The position numbers and the translations under genes were made by a program. A stretch of 64,000 nucleotides of DNA from Drouetiella sp036703255 (GTDB lineage: Bacteria; Cyanobacteriota; Cyanobacteriia; Elainellales; Elainellaceae): NCBI GenBank assembly GCA_036703255.1, contig DATNPL010000081.1:10647-74646 (forward strand), given 5' to 3'. Below are positions 52,832 through 60,324 of this stretch, piece by piece. The notes under the pieces are model-generated. The model did no database searches and was not told the origin of the DNA. It was given only the letters and a program-made list of their open reading frames with translations. The first letter of the stretch is position 1. Each line of letters begins with the position of its first letter.

Positions 52832-54118
52832 TTAGGGAATATTAGAAGCCGTTTCCAGGTTGAACAGCGTTTGCAACGTCTGCATCGCGTGCCGCCGAGC
52901 TTCAATATCCTGCTGGGCGCGCAACTGCACCATAGGGTCATGCAAGATCTTGTTGACGATGCCGCGCGTCAAAGCCTCAATAATTTCCTGATGCTTTTCA
53001 CCAAACTCTGATCCGAGTCGAGACAGCGCCTTTTCTAGCTCCTGGGTGCGGATCGTTTCAATTTTGTTGCGGAGGCTGCTAATCGTAGAGACGGTTTCGA
53101 GCGATCGCCACCACATATCAAACGCTTCAACTTCCTCATCCAAAATACCTTCAGCTTCCATCGCCATTTGGCGGCGGCTTTCCTGGTTTTGCGCCACGAC
53201 CGCTTTCAGGTCATCTACATTAAAGGCGTAGACGTTGTGTAAATCGTTAACGTCAGAATGGACGTTGCGCGGCACAGCAATATCAAACAGCATCAGGGAA
53301 CAATGGGACTCGATCGCTCCCTCTAGCTTGGCGCGATCGAGCAGAGGTTCTGTGGCAGCTGTGGCGGTAAACACCAGGTCTGAGGTCGAAATTACCTCCA
53401 TCATGTCAGCCAAGGTGTGGAGCTGAAGCTCTACGTCTTTGAACTGCTGAGCCAGTTCTCGTGCGCCTTCGATCGAACGATTCACCACGCAAATCTGCGT
53501 CGCTCCTTTAGAGAGCAAATGCTGGACGACCAGACGCGACATTTTGCCTGCACCCAGAACGGTGACTCGGCAAGCTGCCAGGTTCTGTACCTTCAGTGCC
53601 GCCAGCTCGACGGCGGCTGAGCTAATGGAAACTGCGCCCGTGCCGATGCTGGTTTCAGTTCTAACCCGCTTTCCGGCAGTCAGAGCTTGCTTAAAGAGCT
53701 GGTTGAGAATGCGCCCGACGCCGTTATATTGCTGCCCGACCTTGTGGGTATGCTTCACCTGCGCCAAAATTTGCCCTTCGCCTAAAACCAAGCTGTCTAG
53801 CCCTGCCGATACCCGCATCATGTGCATGACGGCATCTTGGTGCAGCAGGGTAAACAGATAGGGGCGGAGCTGATGGACAAGCAGTTTGCCATATTCTGCC
53901 AAAAACTGTGTCACTTCCCGCACGCCAGGCTCTGTTTCGCTTGTGACGACATAGACCTCCAAGCGGTTGCAGGTGCTGAGAATGGCGGCTTCTTCAATAT
54001 GGGGATAGCTACAAAGATGAGCGATCGCAGCTTCCATTTGCGGGGTGGGAATGCTGAGCTTTTCGCGCACTTCCACCGGGGCTGTTTTGTGACTCAGACC
54101 CACAACAACAATATTCAT
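52832..54118 (-). CDS. hemA: Glutamyl-tRNA reductase
   Basis: The start is 54118 (MNIVVVGLSHKTAPVEVREK), giving 428 residues; an upstream in-frame ATG at 54130 is less usual. HemA reduces glutamyl-tRNA to glutamate-1-semialdehyde, the first committed step of tetrapyrrole synthesis for chlorophyll, haem and bilins. The nucleophilic Cys lies in AAILSTCNRLEVYV, the NADPH site in TVLGAGKMSRLVVQHL, and the long C-terminal helical region supplies the dimerisation domain. The gene stands alone; the Uma2 hairpin lies beyond its stop codon. The region upstream contains its promoter. Confidence 0.96.
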   Translation of the reverse strand: MNIVVVGLSHKTAPVEVREKLSIPTPQMEAAIAHLCSYPHIEEAAILSTCNRLEVYVVTSETEPGVREVTQFLAEYGKLLVHQLRPYLFTLLHQDAVMHMMRVSAGLDSLVLGEGQILAQVKHTHKVGQQYNGVGRILNQLFKQALTAGKRVRTETSIGTGAVSISSAAVELAALKVQNLAACRVTVLGAGKMSRLVVQHLLSKGATQICVVNRSIEGARELAQQFKDVELQLHTLADMMEVISTSDLVFTATAATEPLLDRAKLEGAIESHCSLMLFDIAVPRNVHSDVNDLHNVYAFNVDDLKAVVAQNQESRRQMAMEAEGILDEEVEAFDMWWRSLETVSTISSLRNKIETIRTQELEKALSRLGSEFGEKHQEIIEALTRGIVNKILHDPMVQLRAQQDIEARRHAMQTLQTLFNLETASNIP

Positions 54119-54558
54119 TCGTCCTCCCAAACGATTTTCTCTTTGTGCAGTGCTGCTTTGGGGTCGCCCTTACGGCAGCGTAAATCAGCTTTTATCGAAT
54201 GATTTGCACAGTTGACATGAATAAACTTGGCAATAAACCTGGCATCTAAAGCCGCATCAACCCACCGAGCTTTGACTCAAACTATCGGTATAGAGTTCGG
54301 TATAGGGAAAGTCTACCAATTCGGGAGAGCCTGTAGAGAAACCGAGCGGGGCTGGAATGGGGACGATCGCGTAAATTTTTATGAATTCGACCTTTTATAG
54401 AACAAAGGACTGGGGAGACGTGACCTGCAACGCCTCCCCGTCCCTCTATTGGCCTCTTTTCTGGCAGTGCTTGATCCGGCTATGGATGCCATAGATAAAA
54501 TCAGCAATGCTTCTTTCTTTTAATCTAACGGATTTGATAGATCAAGGATTGCAGAGGA
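54119..54558. other. 440-bp gap between hemA and glpX
   Basis: The region holds the hemA promoter and, at 54407-54443, a hairpin (GGACTGGGGAGACG with an imperfect complement CGCCTCCCCGTCC) that probably terminates glpX. No gene is seen. Confidence 0.5.
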
Positions 54559-55614
54559 TTAGTAGCTCAACTGTACAGACTTAGGCTCTTTGAGCATGTG
54601 GATTGTTTCTACAAATCGAGCCGTCTTGGACTGGTTGGAGATGACCAAACTGTGTGTCCGAGAGCCACCCTTAAAGAAGCGCACGCCCTTCATGAGCGTC
54701 CCGGAGGTGATGCCACAGCCCGCAAATAGCACCGTTTTACCCGAAGCCAGTTCCTCAGCTTCATAGACGCGATCGGGGTCGGTAATGCCCATAGAAGTCA
54801 ATCGCTCAATGTTGGCTTCTCTGCTTTCACCAATCAGCCCTGTTTTGACGATCGCCGGATCGTAGATTAGCTGTCCTTGGAAATGTCCGCCCATACAGCG
54901 CATGGCTGCTGCGGAAATTACGCCCTCTGGTGCCGCGCCGATGCCCATGAGCGCATGAACGTTGGTGCCTTCAAAGGCGCAGGAGATTGCCGCCGACACG
55001 TCACCATCTGAGATCAGGCGCACTCTGGCTCCTGCTTCCCGGATTTCTTTGATCAAGTCATTATGGCGATCGCGCTTCATGACGATGACCATCAGCTCAT
55101 CAATGGGGCGATCGAGACATTCCGACAAAATCTTCAGGTTTTCGGTGGCAGATTTGCGAATATCGACTTTGCCCTTAGCTGCTGGAGGAGCGGCCAGTTT
55201 GTTCATGTAAAAGTCGGGTGCGGCGAAGAGTCCACCCTTCTCGGAAATGGCAAGCACAGCCATAGAACCGGGCTGACCATAGGCGCAAAGGTTGGTGCCT
55301 TCGCACGGGTCAACGGCAATGTCAATCTCAACCAGCTCATCGGGGTTACAGTAAGCTTTGGCATCCTCACGGGTACAAATGCCCACTTCTTCACCGATGT
55401 ACAGCATGGGCGCGTCGTCCCGCTCGCCTTCACCAATCACGATGCGACCGCGCATGTGAATCTTATTCATCCGCTCGCGCATAGCTTCTACTGCCACGCG
55501 ATCCGCTTCATTCTTGTCGCCCTTGCCCATCAAATGAGCCGAAGCGATCGCTGCTTGCTCAACCACTTCAATGATTTCTAAACCGAGCGTGCTTTCCACC
55601 GGATTACCCTCCAA
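54559..55614 (-). CDS. glpX: Class II fructose-1,6-/sedoheptulose-1,7-bisphosphatase
   Basis: The 351-residue enzyme is of the class II family, the form that in cyanobacteria hydrolyses both FBP and SBP in the Calvin cycle. Motifs are GLEIIEVVEQAAIASAHLMG at the start, then GRIVIGEGERDDAPMLYIGE, the metal site EIDIAVDPCEGTNLCAYG, and GVISAAAMRCMGGHFQGQL. The length matches the family. Regulation by redox through cysteines is known for cyanobacterial enzymes but not tested here. The 3' side carries a likely terminator hairpin. Confidence 0.95.
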   Translation of the reverse strand: MEGNPVESTLGLEIIEVVEQAAIASAHLMGKGDKNEADRVAVEAMRERMNKIHMRGRIVIGEGERDDAPMLYIGEEVGICTREDAKAYCNPDELVEIDIAVDPCEGTNLCAYGQPGSMAVLAISEKGGLFAAPDFYMNKLAAPPAAKGKVDIRKSATENLKILSECLDRPIDELMVIVMKRDRHNDLIKEIREAGARVRLISDGDVSAAISCAFEGTNVHALMGIGAAPEGVISAAAMRCMGGHFQGQLIYDPAIVKTGLIGESREANIERLTSMGITDPDRVYEAEELASGKTVLFAGCGITSGTLMKGVRFFKGGSRTHSLVISNQSKTARFVETIHMLKEPKSVQLSY

Positions 55615-55737
55615 CTGCTGATTTTGCGTCGTTTTGCGGACTACGCTTCGTACAAAAGTTTATCAGAATTGGGGATCACGATTTCATCTGCTCGATCGGA
55701 TCGCGCCAAATCACCCCAACCGATCGCAAAATAAAGT

Positions 55738-55812
55738 TCCCCCCTCTCCCTCCCACTCTCCCACTCTCCCTCCCTCCCACTCTCTCCATGCTCCTCCCTC
55801 CCCCTTCTCTCC
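55738..55812. repeat. CTCCC/GGGAG-type low-complexity tract
   Basis: The plus strand is a run of CTCCCTCCCACTCTCCCACT-type units immediately before and over the first codons of the gene at 55788. The minus strand is G-rich. It resembles the G-rich tract in pruA and the one before the TPR-CHAT gene. Confidence 0.75.
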
Positions 55813-56339
55813 CCCTTCTCCAAGAAATTTTGGCAAACTCTCCCGTGGGCGAAGTCTTACCTGCGATCGCTCAGCTCAACTTACCCGACTGGTGGCTAGC
55901 CGGAGGCGCAGTGCGAAACACCGTCTGGCGATCGCTATTGGGCGAGACTTGCCAACTGGGAATTAAGGATTTTGACATCGCTTTTTTTGATGCCACAGGC
56001 GATCGCCAGCAGGAGCTAGAGGCAAAAGCGATCTTAACGGCTCGCTATCCCCACTACCTGTTTGATGTCAAAAATCAGGCGAGCTTTGCCCGCTGGCGAT
56101 CGGGACGGCAAACCTACAACAGTACTGAGGCGGGCATTAGCGATTGGCTGCATACCGCGACGGCTGTGGGCGTGCGGCTAGAGGCGGACGCATGGCAGTT
56201 TTTCACGCCCTACGGACTTGAGGATTTGTTTGCAGGAGTCGTTCGCCCTACGCCACCGCATCTGGAAGATACCGTAGCAAAGCAGAAGGGAGACTCGTTT
56301 CTGCAAAAATGCCCCAGCCTCACGCTGGCTGCTGATTAA
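55788..56339 (+). CDS. Nucleotidyltransferase-fold protein (NTP_transf_6-like)
   Basis: The 183-residue protein contains WWLAGGAVRNTVWRSL and the acidic pair in LGIKDFDIAFFDATG, characteristic of the DUF925/NTP_transf_6 family of predicted nucleotidyltransferases. It then has ARYPHYLFDVKNQASFARW and EDLFAGVVRPTP. The activity is unknown. The first residues (MLLPPPSLPLLQ) come from the C-rich tract, so a later start is possible; I kept the ATG because it is the only convincing one upstream of the core. The 3' end overlaps the convergent hydrolase gene by 20 bases. Confidence 0.8.
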   Translation: MLLPPPSLPLLQEILANSPVGEVLPAIAQLNLPDWWLAGGAVRNTVWRSLLGETCQLGIKDFDIAFFDATGDRQQELEAKAILTARYPHYLFDVKNQASFARWRSGRQTYNSTEAGISDWLHTATAVGVRLEADAWQFFTPYGLEDLFAGVVRPTPPHLEDTVAKQKGDSFLQKCPSLTLAAD

Positions 56340-57375
56340 ACCATGCCAAAACGCGATTCCAGGCCCACCAGATGTCGGGGTCTTTGGCCTGCTGCTGGCA
56401 GGCTTTGCTGCTGATGTAGCCCACATGCCCCCCATGCTCGGTCACAACCAAGTCGATCGCCGGATTCTGGGCACAAGCGTTTTCTAGATCAGGGACGATC
56501 GTTGGGTCAAACATGGGGTCATCAGCGGCATACAAAATCAGCGTGGGTTTAGCAAATGTATCCAGCTGATAGAGCGGACTGCTGGCCTGGTAGTAGTCTT
56601 CTACGGTCGCAAAGCCTAGCTTGCCGATCACCAATTCCTCATCAAACGTCCAAATGTTGTGGACGCGACTCAGGGCTGCCGGATCGATCGCCCCAGGATG
56701 ACATTTCCTAATCCGATCCGCCAGAATCCTCAGCTGCTTAGTGATGGCCTGATCGAGCGATCGGCCGATCGCGCTTTTGTCCAGATAGCTCAAAGAACGC
56801 TGAGATTCCAGGCTAGGACAAATGGCGGCCCCTCCAGCAATTTCTGATTCTGCCAAGCCCAAGTCGCTGCCCCAAGTTGCCACAGTCTGTGCTGATTTGA
56901 TTGCCCACAGCGCCAACTGTCCGCCCAGAGAATAGCCCGTAAACCAGAAGGGTGCCGGACAGCCCATTGCCTTGGCTTTGGCGGCAATGCGGACAAAATC
57001 CTCGCCCTCATACAAACCATCTGAGGTGAGGGTGGGCGACAGCTCGGCCGTTTTGCCATGCGCCCGCCAGTCAAAGAGAACGATCGCGTAGCCCTGAGCA
57101 AACGCCTTGCGCCCTAAGATCTTGAGGAACCACTGGTTATCAAGATCGCCTGTAATGCCGTAGGTGGCGACGATCGTGCCTCTGGGATTTGGAGGAATCG
57201 CCACTTTGCCAAAAATCGGCACGTCCCCTGCCCCTACAAAAACTTGAGGCTGATAGTCTGGTTCTGGCTCAGCAATATGCTTTTCCCAGGTTTTGCTCAT
57301 CTTGAGGGCGACATGCAAGGTCATCGCTAGACCATTTTGCAGACTCCAAGGAGGACTGTAGGAAAATTGATGCAT
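56320..57375 (-). CDS. Alpha/beta-fold hydrolase of the YheT/COG0429 type
   Basis: The 351-residue protein has the hydrolase fold with GTIVATYGITGDLDNQWF, the nucleophile Ser in FTGYSLGGQLALWA, the acid in LYAADDPMFDP and His in TEHGGHVGYIS. The GGHVGY and the N-terminal PPWSLQNGLAMTLH segment match the YheT group of predicted serine esterases. The substrate is unknown. It ends convergently with the NTP_transf_6 gene, overlapping it by 20 bases, and starts about 30 bases from the hisC hairpin. Confidence 0.86.
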   Translation of the reverse strand: MHQFSYSPPWSLQNGLAMTLHVALKMSKTWEKHIAEPEPDYQPQVFVGAGDVPIFGKVAIPPNPRGTIVATYGITGDLDNQWFLKILGRKAFAQGYAIVLFDWRAHGKTAELSPTLTSDGLYEGEDFVRIAAKAKAMGCPAPFWFTGYSLGGQLALWAIKSAQTVATWGSDLGLAESEIAGGAAICPSLESQRSLSYLDKSAIGRSLDQAITKQLRILADRIRKCHPGAIDPAALSRVHNIWTFDEELVIGKLGFATVEDYYQASSPLYQLDTFAKPTLILYAADDPMFDPTIVPDLENACAQNPAIDLVVTEHGGHVGYISSKACQQQAKDPDIWWAWNRVLAWFNQQPA

Positions 57376-57401
57376 GGATAATTGGATGGCAGGAATGAGG
57401 G

Positions 57402-57437
57402 GATGACTTGCTGCGGAGCGCTCCGCAACAAGTCATC
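57402..57437 (-). terminator. Hairpin 3' of hisC
   Basis: The 16-base arms 57402-57417 and 57422-57437 pair with one mismatch (GATGACTTGCTGCGGA against its complement), with GCGC at the tip. It lies 30 bases beyond the hisC stop codon on the minus strand. Confidence 0.6.
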
Positions 57438-57468
57438 TAGTGCAATGCTAATGGGTGTGGAGGGGCGG

Positions 57469-58533
57469 CTAAATCAGAGACAGCAGCGCTTCGAGCAACA
57501 TCTGATTTTGTTCTTCCGTGCCGATCGTGATTCTTAACTTATCGGCCAAACCGGGCTGTTTAAAGTAGCGAACTAAAATGCCGCGCTGCTTTAGTGCCAG
57601 ATAAATTTGCTCAGCGCTATTTTTTGCCTCGCCAGAGCTAGGCGGCTGTGCCAGCAAAAAGTTTGTTTGAGACTCCTCTACCTGAAAGCCCAACTGCTTC
57701 AGATCGATCGTCAATTTTGCCCGAGAAATCTTGACTTTTTCAGCACAGGCATTTTTGTAAGCCTGATCGCGCATGGCAGCCGCACCGACGGCACAGGCGA
57801 TCGCATCAATGTTGTAGCTATCCTTCACCTTAAACAGTCCGCTCAGCAGCGTGGGGTGGGCAATGCCAAAGCCTAAGCGCAGCCCTGCCAAAGAGTAGCC
57901 TTTAGACAGGGTGCGGCTGATGATGACATTCTCAAATTCTTTGACTAGCGGTAGGGCTGTTTCATTGGCAAAGTCAACATAGGCTTCATCAATGACGAGA
58001 ACGCCAGAGAGCTTTGCGGCTAGCTGCCGCAGGTCATTGATCGGCACCACATGCCCAGAGGGACTGTTGGGTGAGGCAATAAACGTGACGGCACCGTCAG
58101 CGGCAGCTAGGTCATCGATTGGTAAACGGTAGTCGGCTCCGTAGGGAATTTCGATCGTCTGGGCGGGCTGAATCTCCGTTAACGTCCGGTACAGCACATA
58201 GGTAGGCATGGGATACACGACCTTGCGGCCAGACTCTGCACAGCTCCGCACAATGACATTCAGCACATCATCGCTGCCGTTGCCCACGATAATCCAGTCG
58301 GGTGGAACCTCTAAGACCTCGCTGATTGCCTGCCGAAACTCGTTGGCATAGGGATCGGGATAGCGCCGCAGCCATTCGCTATCCAGATTTTGCAGAACTG
58401 CGATCGCATCTGGAGAGGGCGGATAGGGATTTTCGTTGGTGTTGAGCTTGATGATATTAGTTCCTGGCTTCGGCTGTTCACCCGGAACATAGCCAGCCAT
58501 GATGTCAACGTTGGGGCGAAAGTAGGAAGTCAT
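57469..58533 (-). CDS. hisC: Histidinol-phosphate aminotransferase
   Basis: The 354-residue class I/II aminotransferase is close to cyanobacterial HisC in layout: MAGYVPGEQPKPGTNIIKLN at the start, IIVGNGSDDVLN, VIDEAYVDF and the PLP-binding Lys in SRTLSKGYSLAGLRLG, then AEQIYLALKQRGILVRYF and KLRITIGTEEQN. HisC converts histidinol phosphate precursors in histidine synthesis and often acts on other aromatic substrates. It is not in a his operon here. The gene stands between the YheT-like and GGDEF genes on the same strand. Confidence 0.92.
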   Translation of the reverse strand: MTSYFRPNVDIMAGYVPGEQPKPGTNIIKLNTNENPYPPSPDAIAVLQNLDSEWLRRYPDPYANEFRQAISEVLEVPPDWIIVGNGSDDVLNVIVRSCAESGRKVVYPMPTYVLYRTLTEIQPAQTIEIPYGADYRLPIDDLAAADGAVTFIASPNSPSGHVVPINDLRQLAAKLSGVLVIDEAYVDFANETALPLVKEFENVIISRTLSKGYSLAGLRLGFGIAHPTLLSGLFKVKDSYNIDAIACAVGAAAMRDQAYKNACAEKVKISRAKLTIDLKQLGFQVEESQTNFLLAQPPSSGEAKNSAEQIYLALKQRGILVRYFKQPGLADKLRITIGTEEQNQMLLEALLSLI

Positions 58534-58614
58534 GAATTCAGTGATCGTGTCAGTAATGGCATCTGCCCATTATCTAGCTTAAAGAATTCTGGTGAATTAG
58601 TTTTGCCTCAAGTT

Positions 58615-59622
58615 TCAGCCAGAACCCTCATCTTCTGCGCCAGGTTCTTCGGTCAATCGCCCCACGGCCTGATTTCGCCCTCGTGCCTTGGCCTGCAACA
58701 GGCGATCGTCTGCCCGTTTGAGCAAGCTTGTGCCTTTGGCATCATCCCCTGGCTGCAAGGTTGCTACCCCTGCACTGACCGTCACCATCAGATCTAACTC
58801 ATCGTCGATGGCAAAAGGCTGTTCCCCGATCAGCTGACATAGCCGCTTGGCGATCGCCAGGGTTTCCCGACAGCCCGTGTCGCTAAGGATCACCACAAAC
58901 TCTTCGCCGCCATAGCGGAAGGGCGTGTCGTAAAATCGCAGATTGTGACGGAGGCGCGCTGAGAAGAGTTGCAGGGTGCGATCGCCCACAAGGTGTCCGT
59001 AGGTATCGTTGATTGTCTTGAAAAAATCGACGTCTAGCATGATGACGCTGACAGGCTCATCGCGGCTGCGGGCATTTTGAATCTGCCGAGGTAGCTCCCA
59101 CTCAAAAGCCCGACGATTGTTGAGTTCCGTTAGGGGATCAGAAAGAGCGATCGCTGACAGCACATCGTTGGTTCGCATCAATTCTCGATGGTTTTGCACC
59201 TGACGCAGCCCTACTTGAATCTGCGCCTGAAACCAGCGGCTCTGAACGGCAAAACTGGATGCCAGTTGAGGCTGATGCTGTAAGGGCAGCCAGAGATAGG
59301 CATCTGCTCCTGCTTCTAGACTCTCAATGCGCGCTTGAACTTCGCGATCGCGAGTGGGTACGCTGTTTACCGATTGATCATCGATCTGGATGCAGTAAAT
59401 CCAGGCTATTCGGCTCTGAACTTTGATCTGACGGCACAAATCTAAACTGCCCGCTTGGCTGACTTGAATCACCAGTAAATCAGGCTGCTGCGCCTGAATA
59501 ATTTGCATGGCCTCAGCGGGATCGATTGCCCTCTCTACTGTAAAGTTTTCCAGATTAGGAATTAAGCTCAGGAGGCCAGCTTGAAAATCATTGTTTCCTA
59601 CTAAGAGAATTGATGCATCCAT
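58615..59622 (-). CDS. GGDEF diguanylate cyclase with degenerate receiver domain
   Basis: The 335-residue protein starts with a receiver-like domain (ILLVGNNDFQAGLL, PDLLVIQVSQAG) in which the phospho-acceptor Asp is replaced, so it is probably not phosphorylated. A linker with a coiled segment leads to the GGDEF domain with RYGGEEFVVIL. The primary I-site is present, since RFYD lies five residues before GGEEF. It should make cyclic di-GMP and be inhibited by it. It is soluble. The 3' end is about 80 bases from hisC. Confidence 0.9.
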   Translation of the reverse strand: MDASILLVGNNDFQAGLLSLIPNLENFTVERAIDPAEAMQIIQAQQPDLLVIQVSQAGSLDLCRQIKVQSRIAWIYCIQIDDQSVNSVPTRDREVQARIESLEAGADAYLWLPLQHQPQLASSFAVQSRWFQAQIQVGLRQVQNHRELMRTNDVLSAIALSDPLTELNNRRAFEWELPRQIQNARSRDEPVSVIMLDVDFFKTINDTYGHLVGDRTLQLFSARLRHNLRFYDTPFRYGGEEFVVILSDTGCRETLAIAKRLCQLIGEQPFAIDDELDLMVTVSAGVATLQPGDDAKGTSLLKRADDRLLQAKARGRNQAVGRLTEEPGAEDEGSG

Positions 59623-60324
59623 TAACGTTGGGGAAGCCTATCTTGAAACTCATGAACTGATTGCCCTGAGATGTGAGGAGACACACAAACCATAGCACCT
59701 CAAAATCAACGCTGAATTGCACCCTGCTGCGGCAATTACTCTACCGCTTGCTCTGTAGTATCCCTTGCAATGTCTCTCTGTGAAGCGTGTTTTTAAAGTG
59801 AGTTAGAGAGGTTAATTTCTGACGTTTCGCACCGAAAAAGTAACTTTAATCAAACGGAGCCTATTATTTTTTGGATTGGGCCTAACTTCTATTGGGCTTA
59901 CTGGATCTATCGTTTTTTTGGCATGTGCTCATAGCACTACGATCGCTTCTACGCTTGTGCTGCTAAATTTGAACTTGCTATTTTTTTGTCGGGTCAAGCG
60001 TTAATCTACAGATTGGCTCATCGTCTGAACCTAAAATACCTCCGTAATTTTAAGCTTGTCTGCACGTTAAGCTACCTACAACATAAGCTACACGGATTCC
60101 AAAAAATTCTAAAGTTTCCCCTCTTCCTTTTGCCTAAGCGGAATTACAGAAATTTCAATTATACGAGATACAGTCGTACTGAGATCGGTATTGTATAAAA
60201 TTTGCATTAAAGAAATAGGAATGTCAAATTTGTCGAATCTGGCAACATGATCGAGAATAGAAAGCTATGGCTCCTTCACAAAAATTGCCATTCGCTTCTT
60301 CAGTCCTGCTACGGAATTCTATCC
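59623..60324. other. 700-bp divergent region between the GGDEF gene and alaS
   Basis: No gene is convincing. A 70-residue frame (59986-60198) has a composition unlike real proteins and no ribosome-binding site. The region is AT-rich and should hold both divergent promoters; I recognise no riboswitch. Confidence 0.45.

Noticed and set aside
59986..60198. 70-residue ORF between the GGDEF gene and alaS
   Set aside because: Composition is unusual (many Tyr, Asn, Leu, Arg), there is no ribosome-binding site, and it lies in an AT-rich promoter region. I treat it as chance.
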